Assembly (NCBI GenBank): GCA_963721115.1
Contig: CAVRIA010000006.1
Span: forward strand, 434,001 to 498,000
Length of the DNA stretch: 64,000 nt
Reading direction: 5' to 3'
Source of the DNA: CAVRIA01 sp963721115
GTDB taxonomy: Bacteria; Desulfobacterota; Binatia; HRBIN30; CADEER01
Below, piece after piece: positions 37,606-49,612 of the stretch. Numbering within the stretch: position 1 is the stretch's first letter; each line of letters opens with the position of its first letter. Made by a program: the position numbers and the translations under genes. The notes beneath the pieces were generated by a model. The model had not been told where the DNA came from. It saw only the letters and a list, made by a program, of their open reading frames with translations, and ran no database searches.

Positions 37606-40600
37606 CTAGAACGTGCAGCTCAGGCCGAGATCGGCGGCCGCCGCCTGGGCGTGGCGGACGGCGATGCGTCCCGCATTGCAGGTGATCGCGCAGCTCGCCG
37701 CAGCTCGCCTCGCGGCGCCGATCCGAGTGGCAGCGGATGCAAGTGGCGTCGAGCACCGAGGCATCGGCGGTGAACGTGTGCGCCCAGGCGATCGAGGTGG
37801 CCAGGTCGCTGTCGATCGGGCGCCCCTGGTACAGGATGCGGCTGGTGCCCTGGACCGTGCCGTTGGCGTTGGTCTCGTGGCAGGAGGCGCACTTGAGCGG
37901 CCCGTGGCTGCTGTCGTCGTTGAGCAACGCCGCCTGCTCCCAGGTCGTCTCGTCGACGGCGCGCGGGCTGACGAAGCCCGGGGGGGTGACCGGGTAGAGC
38001 CCGTGCGGCGACTCGTGGCAGCCCTGGCAGGTGATGCCGCGGTGCCCCTTCGCGTAGCGGAAGTTCGAGTACTTGAAGGGCTGGTTGATCGGGAAGGCGC
38101 CGCTGTCGGTCGTCTTCAGGTCCGCCGGGGTGACCAGGCCGTACTGCAGGGCGTACGCCTTGCTGACGCCGCCGGCGCTCTCGACGAAGGGCGGCTGGTG
38201 GCAGTCGGCGCACTTCGGCGTTCCCGGCGACAGCCAGTAGTCGCGGCCGTCGTCCGCCGCGTCGAACGGAACCAGCATGGTGTCGGCGGGCGCCGGGTTG
38301 CCGGCGAGATCGGTGCTGGGAACGTTGTCCGGGTCGAGGCCGACGACGACGACGTTGTACTCGCCGTCGACGTCCGGTCCCTTCGCCACGGTGGCGCCGA
38401 CGCTGACCGAGGCGATGTTCGCCGTCGTGCGGACGCTCGGCCCGCCCCAGGCGAGGGTGGTCAGATCCTCGCTGCGCATGGTCGGCCCGACGCCGACCTG
38501 GCCGGGGTCGAGCATGTCGACCAGGTCCTGCACCGTGAAGCTGGTGCCGTTGGCGGCGTTGAGCTGCGCGGCGAGGTCGCTCAGGCTGGTGGCGTCGCGC
38601 GCCGTCTCGGCGGCGCCCGGGGCGACCGGGTGGGCGAGATGGTCGGCCTTGTACATCTCGCGCTGCAGCTGCGTGTGGCAGTTCGTGCACCAGATTCCCT
38701 TGTCGTTGCCGCCCGCCGTGGCGACGTGGTCGTGCAGCCACTGGCCCGCCGCGTTGAGGTGGAGGTCGCCGGCGGCGATCTCCTGGTAGCGCATCGGGTT
38801 GGAGTGGACGTCGCGGCCGACGAAGCAGCCGCCGGCGGCGTCGCGGTTGTCGCCGTTCGGGCTGCCGCCCTCGGGGCCGTAGGCGTTCAGGCCGTCCTCG
38901 CGTGATCGGGTAGTTGTCCAGCCGGCCGTCCGAGCGGTGGGCGGGATGGCAGCCCTGGCAGGAGCCGGTGCGGCCCTGACCGTCGTAGCCGGGGCTGTGA
39001 ACCAGGTGGGCGCTGTGGATCGCCTCGGTGAGGGCGGGAACGAGCCGGTCGCCGGCGCCGCCGGGAACGCTGGTGTCTCCCCACAGCTCGGTGAAGCGGA
39101 AGCCGCGGTCGCGCTCGGGGATCTCGTAGATCTTCTTCGACTGCAGCACGCCGATCACGTTGTCGGCGTGGCAGTCCTGGCAGATCACGGTCTGCCGGCC
39201 GAGGCGCGACAGGAACGACGTCTGCACCGTGCTGTTCGGGTCGTAGCTCTTCAGGAAGCCGGTGCCGTGCTTGGCGTCGTGGATGCCGAGCATGGAGATG
39301 GCGGACGACTTGACGCGCGCGTACCAGTCGGAGAGGCCGACCGTGTTGCGCCAGTAGTCGTACTCGCTCTCCACCAGGGTCGGGATGTCGGCCAGGCCGT
39401 CGGCGACCTCGACGGAGCGCGGGCCGCCGAGGTCGGGCCGGTCGTTGGCGCGCGTGTTGGCGTGGCAGCGCTCGCAGTTGGGGATGTCGATGGGGGCGTT
39501 GCCGAAGAAGGTCTGCGGCTCGCCGTTCGAGTCGAGCACCGGCTGGTTCTGCAGGTCGACGACCTGCACGGTCATGCGCACGTACGGCCGGATGGCCGAC
39601 TCGGTCAGATCGGGCGACATCAGGTCGATGCCGTCGGGAAACGGCGTGAGCGGCAGCCCGAGCGCCTCCCAGATACCCGGGTTGGTGAGCACGATGGGCA
39701 CGTTGTCGAGCTGCACGACGTTGGCGCGCGGGGTGGGGAAGTCGTCGAAGGGCGTGATCGGGGAGTCGGTGTAGACGACGGTGCCCGTCTTGCCGGTATA
39801 GGTGAGGTAGTGGGGCTCCTTCAGCGTGCCGTCGGGATTGAACTTCGACGACAGGGCGTGCCCGGCCGGACCGGTATCGACGGCGATGGGGATGTCGAGC
39901 CCGAAGTGGAGCTGCTGCGCGTCGGCGGTCGTCTGGTTGGGGATCGTCCCTTCCGCGTCCTGATAGATGTAGAGATGCCGGAAGGCGGCGTTGGCGAAGT
40001 TGTCGCCGGTCGCCTGCACTTCGCTCGGGTTGCCGACGTCGACGGTTCCCTTGCCGAGATCGTAGTAGGAGGACCAGTAGGTCAGCTTCTGGCCCTCGGA
40101 GCGCGTGTTCAGGATGTGTCCGTTCGGATCGCCGCCGACGGTCGTCGGGGCGCAGCTCGGGCAATCGCCGGCCGGCTCCGTCATCAGCTCGGCCCGCGTG
40201 CGCTGGTCCTCGTGCCAGTAGAGGAGGCGCACCTTCGCCCCGGTGTCCGGGTCGACGACGACGGTGTTGTCGGTGGGGTCGCTCTCCAGCATGTCCGGCC
40301 GCCCGATCCGGAGGCCTCCGCTGCCGGAGCCTTCGTCGTCGTCGTTGGCGCTCGCCTTGGGAGCGGTCTTCTCCGTTTTGATGACCTGCGCCAAGATCGA
40401 GTTGTACGGCGGCAGCACGCAGCAGTAGGAGAAGTCGAAGCCCGTGCAGTGCATGCCGAGCTCGTAGTTCATCGGGATGATGAGGTCGTGCTTCATCGCG
40501 CCGGTGTTGCCGCCGCCCGGCGTCGCGGTCCTCGTTCGCGTCGGAGACGTCGCCGGCGTGCGGGTCGGCGTGCGGGTGGCCGTACGTGTCTGCCCGGCGG

Positions 40601-41616
40601 TGACCGTTCGCGTCGGGGTGGCGGCGCGTGTCGCGCTGCGCGTCGGCGCGGTAGTCGTGGTGCGGGTCGGTGTCGCAGCGCGCGTGGCGCGCGCGCGGGT
40701 CATGGTCTGGTGCGCGTCGGGGTGGTGGCGCGTGTCGCCGTTCGCGTCGGCGCAGTAGTCGCGGTGCGCGTCGGTGTCCGGCGCGCGTCGCGCTGCGCGT
40801 CGGTGTCATGGTCCTGGTTCGCGTCGGGGTGGCGGGGCGCGTGAAGGTGCGGGTCGGCGCCGGGCGGCGCGTCTCGGTCGCGATGGCCGTCGACGTGCCG
40901 GTAGCCGTCGCGGTGGCGGTGGCGGGCGCCGGGGGCGTCGCCCGCGCCGTCGGCGTGTCTTCCGGCTCTTCCTCGTGCGGGGTCGGGGCCCCGTTGGAGA
41001 CGACGACTCGCACCATCGACCGCCCTCGGTTGCCGGCGGCGTCGATGGCGATGGCATCGATCCGGTAGGGGCGATCGGGCAGGTTGCGGGTGTCCCACGA
41101 CGCCTCGTAGGGCGGGCGGCGGAAACGGGCGATTCGACGGCGACCGACGCGCAGCACGACCAGACGCAGGCGGTTTGCGTCGGCGACCTGCACGGCGATC
41201 GGAACGACGCCCTGCAGGCTGCTGCCGTTCGCTGGAGTGGTGATCGTCACGACCGGGGGCGTGTTGTCGACCGTGACCGACACCGTGGCGGTCGCGACGT
41301 GGCCCGCATCGTCGAAGGCCTTGGCGGTCAGGCCGTGTACGCCGTCGCTGCCGGCTCTCGTGTCCCAGCCGATCCGATAGGGAGAGGTGAGGGCGGTTCC
41401 GATCAGGTCGGCGCCGTCGTAGAACTCGACCCGCACCGCCTGTTGCTCCGCTACCTCGGCCGCCAGTGTCGCGAGCCCGCGCACGGTTGCGCCGTCCGCC
41501 GGGGACGTCCATGCCACGGACAGCTGTGCAGCGTCCTCGGCAGCGCCTGCATGGGACGTTGCGATGACGAGTGCGACGATGCTCCCCGCCACGATGAAGC
41601 CTCTGCGAATCGACAT
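37606..41616 (-). CDS. Large multiheme c-type cytochrome with N-terminal Ig-like domains, eight CXXCH (about four frameshifts)
   Basis: ATG 41616 follows GGAGGAAGG. A signal peptide (1-25) is followed by two Ig-like domains (AWTSPADGATVRGLATLAAEV and VTITTPANGSSLQGVVPIAVQV), then a Thr/Arg/Pro linker (PTRT units), then the ELGMHCTGFDF and YCCVLPPYN domain and hemes CERCH, CQDCH, CQGCH, CTNCH, CADCH, CQGCH, CASCH and CIRCH. Indels near 40780, 40705, 38902 and 37700 break the frame. The last corrected segment ends ITCNAGRIAVRHAQ and SCTF at the TAG 37606-37608. About 1335 residues. The Ig-like domains suggest surface attachment; the heme part is a paralogue of 33776-36097. Confidence 0.75.
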
Positions 41617-41902
41617 AACGACCTTCCTCCCTCTTCTTCCTCTCGACTCGTCGCCACCCGACTCGTCGCGGTGGGGAACCGCAGAATTCGTGCCACGCTC
41701 GATTCGGAGGGGAAGCGGCGTGGCGGCCGCCGCGCAGGATGGATCGTCAGATTATTGCTGCAAGCGGCTGCAGAGCGGCGCCCGCTGGCGGACAAAGTTT
41801 GCGCGCTCGGCCGTCGCGCTCCGCAGCATCGCGCAAAGTGGACTCGAGACGTCCGCGTTGTCTGCAGCGACTGCCACGCAGTCGAATCGTTTGTTGCCGG
41901 TA

Positions 41903-42333
41903 TCAATCGAGTCGCAGCGCGACGCGCACGGAGCTGTCCACGTTCTCCAGCTTGACGTAGCCGATGGCATCTCGATCGGCGGCCACGTAGCGCCTGACGG
42001 CGATGTCGGAGGAGAGCGTGGCCGGCGGGAACACGCCCTCGAAGTAGCGCTGGTTCCAGTAGGTTTCGAGCTCGGCGTCGTTTCGTTTCAGCACGCTGCG
42101 CGAGAAGCGATCGCGTTCGGCGCTGCCGGCCTCGCGGTTGAGCGCGACGATCGGTTTTCCGTCGTCCCAGAAGCGGCGCTTCTCGAGGTAGATCTGGACG
42201 ACGTCCTCGCGACTGAGCTGCGCGATGCGATCCGGGTGGACGATGACGGCGAGGCGAAGGCCGGCCGGCTCCGCCGGAAGCTCGGCGGCGTGGGACAGGA
42301 GCAGAAAAAGGAGAGGACGGCGAGACGGCGCAT
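41903..42333 (-). CDS. PstS-like periplasmic binding protein, short form (single-base frameshift)
   Basis: ATG 42333 lies two bases after the porin stop. Near 42305-42309 the A5 run (T5 on the coding strand) appears one base short; adding it joins MRRLAVLSFF to LLLSHAAELPAEPAGLRLAVIVHPDRIAQLSREDVVQIY. The rest reads VALNREAGSAERDRFSRSVL, ELETYWNQRYFEGVFPP and ADRDAIGYVKLENVD, about 143 residues. This is the shape of short PstS-like proteins (phosphate-type SBP fold, single lobe region), often found beside porins and sensor kinases. Ligand unknown, phosphate possible. Confidence 0.75.
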
Positions 42334-42334
42334 G

Positions 42335-43429
42335 TCAGAACAGAACCGCGACCGAGGACCGCAGACCGGGCGGCGAGCGTTCGGCGCGATGGTCGGCGAT
42401 CAGGTACTCGAGCTTGAGGACGATCCAGGGAGCGGGCCTGTAGGCCGTTCCGAGGACGAAGAGATTGACCTCCGGATCGGGCTGGCGCTGCGCGAAGTGC
42501 TCGTATCGCCCGACGAGGTAGAGACCTCGGGCGACCTCGATCACCGGCTGAACGTAGAGACCCCACTGGTGCGCCGAGGATCCGGGCGCATCCTCGAAGA
42601 CGAACTCTCCCATCACCTCCACCGGACCGTAACGCGCCAGCAGATCCAGTCCGCCGAGGTGATGCCACGCGTCGTGCTGCTCCTCGAAAGCGTAGTACGA
42701 AGCGCCGGCGCTCCAGCCCTCGCCGGCGTCGTACTGGAGGCGCGCCCCGGCGCTGCGGTCGGCCGGCAACCCCTCCGGCTCGCGCTGGAACTGGTCGACG
42801 AACTGGCCGTGGAGCATGTAGGTCAGGGAGCCGCCGGCCGGGTAGAAGGTGCCGAAGAGCATGGCTCCGGTGGTCTGCAGGTCGAAGGGCAGGACCGTGG
42901 CGAGCGGTCGGGAGGTGGTCCACACCAGAGGCTGGGCGTGGATCAGGTTCCAGCGCCCGACCGGTGTGAGGAACTTGCCGAGGCGAAGCCCGAGATGGTC
43001 CGAGACGAGGTAGTCGCCGTACACGCGCTCGACCGTGAACTCCGCGTCGCGGGTGCCGCCTCTTCCGTTCGTGTCGATCGACAGAGCCTGCTCGAGCTCG
43101 GTCTCCGTGAAAAGGTGAAGGCGCGGGACGGGGTCCCAGATGAAGAAGAAGCTCAGATCGTCGAGGGCGAGCCGCGCCGGATCACCCTCGGCGCGGTCGA
43201 GCTGCAGATCGCCGTAGCCGCCGATGGCGAAGCCGGTGCGCCCGAAGCGCAGGCCGCGCCCCGGCGCGTAGGTGATTGGACCGACCGGCGAGGGGACCGA
43301 GAAGAGAGCTCCCTTGCCGCCCGGTTCGACGGGAGGCGCCGGTTGCGCCGCCGCCGCCGCGACCAAAAGTCGGCCGGCCAGCGCCAGGGCGCATGCGGCG
43401 GTCTTGACTGCGCGCGGGGCGTCCAGCAT
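42335..43429 (-). CDS. Outer-membrane beta-barrel porin
   Basis: The intact 364-residue protein starts at ATG 43429. Residues 1-27 form a signal peptide. The remainder alternates polar and aromatic residues in short strands (TGFAIGGYGDLQLDR, HLFTETELEQAL, DHLGLRLGKFLTPVGRWN, SAGARLQYDAG, GLYLVGRYEHF) and ends in Phe (SSVAVLF), the outer-membrane sorting signal. LRLGKFLTPVGRWN resembles the phosphate/short-anion-selective porin group. It is the first gene of a two-gene unit with the PstS-like protein and is divergent from the sensor kinase by 53 bp. Confidence 0.8.
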   Translation of the reverse strand: MLDAPRAVKTAACALALAGRLLVAAAAAQPAPPVEPGGKGALFSVPSPVGPITYAPGRGLRFGRTGFAIGGYGDLQLDRAEGDPARLALDDLSFFFIWDPVPRLHLFTETELEQALSIDTNGRGGTRDAEFTVERVYGDYLVSDHLGLRLGKFLTPVGRWNLIHAQPLVWTTSRPLATVLPFDLQTTGAMLFGTFYPAGGSLTYMLHGQFVDQFQREPEGLPADRSAGARLQYDAGEGWSAGASYYAFEEQHDAWHHLGGLDLLARYGPVEVMGEFVFEDAPGSSAHQWGLYVQPVIEVARGLYLVGRYEHFAQRQPDPEVNLFVLGTAYRPAPWIVLKLEYLIADHRAERSPPGLRSSVAVLF

Positions 43430-43482
43430 CAGTCCAGTCACGAGGCGGGCGGCACCGTACGCGACGCTTCGCGGACCTGCAA

Positions 43483-45302
43483 GTGACCAGTTTCCGACCT
43501 CCCTTCTATACACTGCGCGCGAAGCTGTTGCTGTTCTCTTTCTTCCTGGTCCTCGTGCCGGGCCTTCTGGTGGCGCTGATCGCCTTCGTCGGCGCGCGCC
43601 GGGTGATCGAGAACGCCGCCGGCCGCCAGTTGGCGGAGGTGGCGCACGACACGGCCGGTGTCTTCGAGGACACGCTGGCGCGCGAGCGGCGCAACGTGGG
43701 GATGTGGGCGCGACAGGAGGTGATGCGCGAAATCGTCGTCGGCGACATCGACAAGCGCATCTCCCGCTTCCTCGGATCGCTGAAGGAAGGCGGGCCGGGC
43801 TACGTCGACCTGCTCTGCGTCGACGCGAACGGACGGGTGGTCGCCGCCAGCGAACCCGGGCTGGTGGGGGAAAGGCGCGAGGACAGCTCGTGGTATCGGG
43901 CGGCGCTGCGCGGCGAGCCCTACCTGGCCGGGCCCGTCCCCTGGCCTTCCCACCACGGGCCGGTCCTGCTGATTGCCGCGCCGATCGATAACCCCGACGC
44001 TCCGGGCGACGCGCTCGGCGTGCTGCTCGGCGTCTACGACTGGCGGGAGCGCAGCTCCGCCCTGGTCGAGCGCCTCGAGCAGGACCTGCTCCCCCTCCGC
44101 ATCCGCGTCGACATCCTGGTGCTCGACGAGACCGGCCTGGTGATCGCGGAGTCGGCGGACGGTGTGCCGCTCGAGCTGAAGGGGATGAACCTGCGCGACG
44201 TCGGCTGGCGGGCGGCGCAGCGGCGCGTGTCGCAGCGTCCCGGCTTCGCGAGCGAGAAGCGAGCCGGCGTCCTGGTCGGCTATGCCGGCTTGGACTCCCC
44301 GGGGCCGCCCTGGACGGTGCTCGTCGCCCAGCCCCGGCGCGAGGCGCTGGCGCCGTTGTACCGGATGCAGCACAAGCTGCTGCTGGCGCTGGCCGCGGTG
44401 TTGCTGGTGGCCTTCGGGATCGCGGTTCTGCTCGCCGAGCGCATGAGCGGGCCGCTGCGCGAGCTCACGCAGGCCACGCAGGAGATCGCCCGGGTGGGCG
44501 AGCCCCGGCGGCCGATACCGGTGCGCTCGCGCGACGAGATCGGCCAGCTGGCCGGCGCCTTCAACGTCATGGTGGGCGATCTGAAACGGGCGCAGGACGA
44601 CCTCCTGGCCGCCGCCCGATTCGCCTTCCTCGGCGAGATCGCGGCCGGCGTGGCGCACGAGGTGCGCACGCCGCTGGGCAGCCTGCGCACGTCGGCGCAG
44701 ATCCTGCGCCGGTCGCTGCCCTTCAGCGGCGCCGCCGACGCCGAGCTGATCGACATCATCATCGGCGAGGTGGACCGTCTCGACCGGGTGGTGGCGCAGC
44801 TGCTCGAGATCGCCGGGCCGCACGAGCCGGCGGTCGAGCCGGTCGACCTGCCCGCCCTGCTCGATCGCGTTCTCGACTTCGTGGACGCGCGCGCGACGGA
44901 GAAGAAGATCGCCGTGCAGCGCCAGTTCCCGCGCGCCATGCGGCCGGCCCTCTGCGATCCGGAGCAGATTTACCAGGTCGCTCTCAACCTGATCGTCAAC
45001 GCTCTGCAAGTCCTGGCGCCGGGCGGCCACGTCACGGTGCGGGTGACGGCGGCCGGCCCGGATCGCGTCGCCTTCGAGGTGAGCGACGATGGTCCGGGAA
45101 TCCCGCCCGAGCTGAAGGAGCGTATCTTCACGCCGTTCTTCACGACGCGAAAGGAGGGGACCGGGCTCGGCCTCGCTCTCGTGCAGCGCATGGTGCGGGC
45201 GAACCACGGTACCGTCTCGGTCGAGAGCGAGCGCGGGCGCGGCGCGACCTTCCGCGTCGAGCTGCCGGCGGCTAACCTGCTCCTGGCCGGAGGAGAGGCG
45301 AT

Positions 45303-45306
<4 letters not shown>
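43483..45306 (+). CDS. Membrane sensor histidine kinase
   Basis: GTG 43483 starts a 607-residue protein with TM1 at about residues 12-38 and TM2 at about 297-318, flanking an extracytoplasmic dCACHE-like sensor domain (SSWYRAALRGEPYLAGPV...). HAMP follows (LRELTQATQEIARVGEPRR), then HisKA with the phospho-accepting His in GVAHEVRTPLGSLR (about residue 391), and the HATPase N, G1 and G2 boxes (NLIVNAL, SDDGPGIPPELKERIF, GTGLGLALV). It overlaps the regulator by four bases (ATGA), a standard two-component pair. The ligand may relate to the divergent porin/PstS-like genes. Confidence 0.92.
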
Positions 45307-46649
<1,343 letters not shown>

Positions 46650-46722
46650 GAGCCGCAGCGGACGAGCCGCACGATGGCCGCCAGGGCGGCGAGCAGCGAA
46701 AGCGCCCGTTCTACGCAGGAAG

Positions 46723-46748
46723 CTGCACTGTCGTGCAGAAATCTGCAC
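46723..46748. promoter_or_regulatory. Two overlapping enhancer-binding palindromes
   Basis: CTGCACTGTCGTGCAG (46723-46738) and GTGCAGAAATCTGCAC (46733-46748) each have perfect 6-7-bp arms of TGCA/GCAC type, similar to NtrC-type sites (TGCAC-N-GTGCA). They are centred about 90-100 bp before the expected start of the -24/-12 promoter, a normal distance for sigma-54 activators. Confidence 0.65.
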
Positions 46749-46803
46749 TCCTCTCCGGTGCCGTCGCCGCGCTGTTCCCACCCGCCGCGATCGCCATGGG
46801 TGC

Positions 46804-46819
46804 TGGCGGAGTTTTTGCT
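46804..46819 (+). promoter_or_regulatory. Sigma-54 (-24/-12) promoter
   Basis: TGGCGGAGTTTTTGCT matches TGGCAC-N5-TTGCW with exact spacing (TGG at the -24 element, TTGC at -12). Transcription would start near 46830, about 30 bases before the ATG of the small membrane ORF at 46859. Confidence 0.65.
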
Positions 46820-46858
46820 CGTGTGTCGTGGAGAAGAGGCCACGGGAGGCAGGTGAAA

Positions 46859-47263
46859 ATGCGGGTCAGGGAGAGGCTGGGTGCGAGGACCGTAGCGGTC
46901 GGGCTGATCGTGAGCGGCTTGCTGCTGGCCGCCGCGGTGCTGGTCGACGCGAGCTCCGACGGCGCCGACGAGGTTCGGTTGCCGGCTCACCGGAGCCACT
47001 CCGAGCAGTGCTCCACTCCGGAGGAGCGAGAACCCTCACACAAAACCGGAGAGGCGCGTGCGTCGAGTCCGTGCGGGCCGCGGGGGGCGGGATTTTTCGG
47101 GCGCGTTCTGGCCGATCAGGGCAGGACGACCTCCGCGGTGCCGCGGGCGGTGACCTCGCCGCGGTGGTTTTCGCACCACACCTCCAGGCGCACGATCCTG
47201 CGGTCGCCCTCCTGCTTCTTCTCGGCGACCTTGCCCTTGTTCCAGGTGAGATCGCCCATGTAG
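46859..47263 (+). CDS. Small membrane/secreted protein under the sigma-54 promoter (extent uncertain)
   Basis: ATG 46859 is nine bases after GGAGG. Residues 9-31 form a strong hydrophobic helix (ARTVAVGLIVSGLLLAAAVLVDAS) followed by a hydrophilic part with several His/Cys. The open frame runs 134 residues but its last 50 overlap the opposite-strand MaoC gene antisense, so the true end may be earlier, cut by an indel. There is no recognised family. Position directly downstream of enhancer sites and a -24/-12 promoter suggests it is the target of the NtrC-like regulator. Confidence 0.4.
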   Translation: MRVRERLGARTVAVGLIVSGLLLAAAVLVDASSDGADEVRLPAHRSHSEQCSTPEEREPSHKTGEARASSPCGPRGAGFFGRVLADQGRTTSAVPRAVTSPRWFSHHTSRRTILRSPSCFFSATLPLFQVRSPM

Positions 47264-48232
47264 TTGAACTTCCGGTACTGGACGTCGATGTTGCGCAGCA
47301 TCGCGTCGTCGCCCATCCAGTTCGTCGCCACCTGCATCAGCCAGGCGCAGCGCTCGATGCCGAGGTCGTACGCTCCCGGCAGGCCGAGCAGGTTCTGCGT
47401 GAAGTGGTTGTCCCAGTGCACGCGCTGCGGCGGCTCGGGAATTCCCTGCTCGTTCGGGATCATCAGCTTGGGGTGCTTCTTGAACAGGTTGGCCGCCACC
47501 TTGTTGCCGACCAGGTAGATGCCGAAGTACGACTCGAAGGCGATCTCGGCGGTCGGCGTCAGGGGGCCCTTCATGATGGTCGGCAGCTCGTCTCCCACCT
47601 TCACGTCGTCCCACTTGCGAGAGGCCGCCCGCTCCTCGGCCTCGTAGTTCCCGTACAGCTCCTCGATCTGCTCCGGCTTCCACTGGGCGAGATCGATGTC
47701 GCCGTACTTCGACGTCTTCTTCGTCTTGTTGCGCTCGTTGCGGATCCAGGTGTCCTGGCGCATGCCGATCTTCTCGTCCTTCTGGTTCCAGTACACCGCC
47801 TCGTACGTCTGGTAGACACCGCGCCCGCCGGCGAAGCCGCTCTCGCGCTCGACGACTTCCTTCAGGTAGGACTTCGAGTGCACGACGTCGCCGAGCTTGC
47901 AGCGGCTGCTCGTACTCGTAGTACGAGCCGGACCAGATCGAGTGCACCCCGGGCAGACCCTCGGGCAGTCCGGCGCTGCCGACGGCGCGCAGCGTGTCCA
48001 TGCTGTTCATCATGATCGGGGGCGCGAGAAGCGTGCCCCAGCGCGTCTTCCCGGCGTACTCCTCGTCGAGATACATCGGGCTGAGGTCGCCGACGGCGAG
48101 CGCGAGGTGGTAGATCGCGTCGCGCGTGACCTCGGTGCGCCACTGGCGGCGTCCCTGAAATCCCTGTCCGACGCGGGACCGGATCTTGGCCAGCCCTTCG
48201 TCCGTGATCTTGCCGTACTCGACTTCCGCCAT
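47116..48232 (-). CDS. MaoC-like double-hotdog dehydratase (single-base frameshift)
   Basis: From ATG 48232: VTRDAIYHLALAVGDLSPMYLDEEYAGKTRWGTLLAPPIMM, the first hotdog domain with the MaoC-N pattern. An extra base near 47900 shifts the frame; corrected, EQPLKLGDVVHSKSYLKEVV and the second domain follow (LPTIMKGPLTPTAEIAFESYFG, HWDNHFTQNLLGLPGAYDLGIERCAWLMQVATNW). About 371 residues. It is of the two-domain FAS1-dehydratase/MaoC type; members hydrate or dehydrate enoyl-CoA/3-hydroxyacyl-CoA. It is the last gene of an operon with two adenylate-forming ligases. Confidence 0.75.
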
Positions 48233-48319
48233 GTCGTTCTCTCCTGTGGTTTCGCTGTCGGGTTCGCTTGCGATCTTCTTCTCGGTCGCAGGGCGCGGAA
48301 AACGCCTCGACCTCCGAGC

Positions 48320-49605
48320 TCAGCTCTCGTCCACCACGCGCGCCGCCTTGAAGGCGAAGCGCGGCAGGGACCCGGGGGCGAGAAGGGTGACGTCGACCGG
48401 AACGCCGAGCCGCGAGCGCACGCTCTCGGCGAGGCGGTGGCCGACCGGAGTGCTCTCCGCGGTCTCCGCCGCCCGGTGCTCGATGCGCAGGTGCAGCTTC
48501 TCCAGCCGTGGCCGGCGCACGATCTGGTACTCGATCGCGACGCCGCGCATCGCGTCGCTCGCGTGCAGTGCCAGCAGCACGTCGATCGGCAGGATCTCGC
48601 GGCCGTCGGCGACGACGATGTCCTTGACGCGCCCCTCGTAGAACAGTCGCTTGTGGGTTTCGCCGCAGGGACACGGTTTCAGGTTGAGGCGTACGACGTC
48701 CTGCAGATCGTAGCGCAGGAAGGCATTGTCCTTGCCGAGGACGGTGACCACCAGGTTGCCGCGCTCGCCGTCGGCGACCGGGCGCCCGCCGCGGCGATCG
48801 ATCACCTCGGCGATGGCGAGATCCTCGGCGACGTGTGCTCCGTCGTCGACCTCGCACGCCGTGCCGAGCATGCCGAGCGCCTCGAGGCCGGCGCTGACCG
48901 ACTTGTACTGCTCCTTCGGATCCTCTCCCTGAACCCGCAGGTTGAGGTCGCGCTCCGGATCGAGGCCGTTCGCCCGCGCCGCGTCCGCGTACTGCGCCCC
49001 GGCGTTGCCGAAGAAGCGGTAGTGCTCGGGCACGATCGCCGCCAGCAGGCGCACCACCTCGCGCGTCCACTCGCGGATCGGTGGGCGGGGCGCAGGGGAC
49101 GTTGAGCAGGCCGAGGGCCTCGATCCCCTTGCTGAAGCTGATGCCGCCGCCGTAGAGGCCGAACGGGTGCCCGTGCGCCAGGCTCGACCCGGGCCGCAGC
49201 CCCCAGCGCCAGCGCCCGCGGCACACGGCCTCGAGATCGATCGCCTGGTCGTGTCGCGTCCACAGAATGATCGTCGGCTTGCCGCTCGTCCCGGTGGAGC
49301 AGCCGATGCGCACGCACTCGTCGATCGTCGAGCCGCGATAGTCGCCGAGCGGCGGGTGCTCGGCCTCGCTGACGCGCAGGTCCTCCTTGACCGTGGTCGG
49401 AATGGCGCGCAGATCGTCGAGCGAGCGGACGTCCTCCGGGCCCACTCCGGCGGCTTCGAGCTTGCGGCGAAAGAACGGGATCGGGCGCTCCCAGATGCGC
49501 TCGAGCAGCGCCTGCAGGCGCTCGCAGCTGCAGGGCCTCGAGGTGCTCGCGCGGCATGGTCTGCACGTCCGGGCGATAGAAGGGGCGATCGTTCGTGAGG
49601 TGCAT
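48320..49605 (-). CDS. Phenylacetate-CoA ligase-like AMP-forming enzyme, copy 1 (two frameshifts)
   Basis: From ATG 49605 (MHLTNDRPFYRPDVQTMPREHLEALQ), indels near 49527 and 49085 break the frame. Restored, it reads ERLQALLERIWERPIPFFRRKLEAAG, RIGCSTGTSGKPTIILWT (P-loop of PaaK-type ligases), APPIREWTREVVRLLAAIVPEHYRF, and the C-terminal AMP/hinge motifs LRYDLQDVVRLNLKPCPCGETH and YEGRVKDIVVADGREILPID. CxCG is typical of PaaK-type enzymes. About 428 residues. It activates an aromatic or related acid to its CoA ester; acid unknown. The second ligase ends eight bases upstream. Confidence 0.8.
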
Positions 49606-49612
49606 GGGCGGG

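Noticed and set aside
40540..40860. Repetitive DNA as a CRISPR or satellite array
   Set aside because: It encodes the Thr/Arg/Pro linker of the multiheme protein; the repetition follows the codons.
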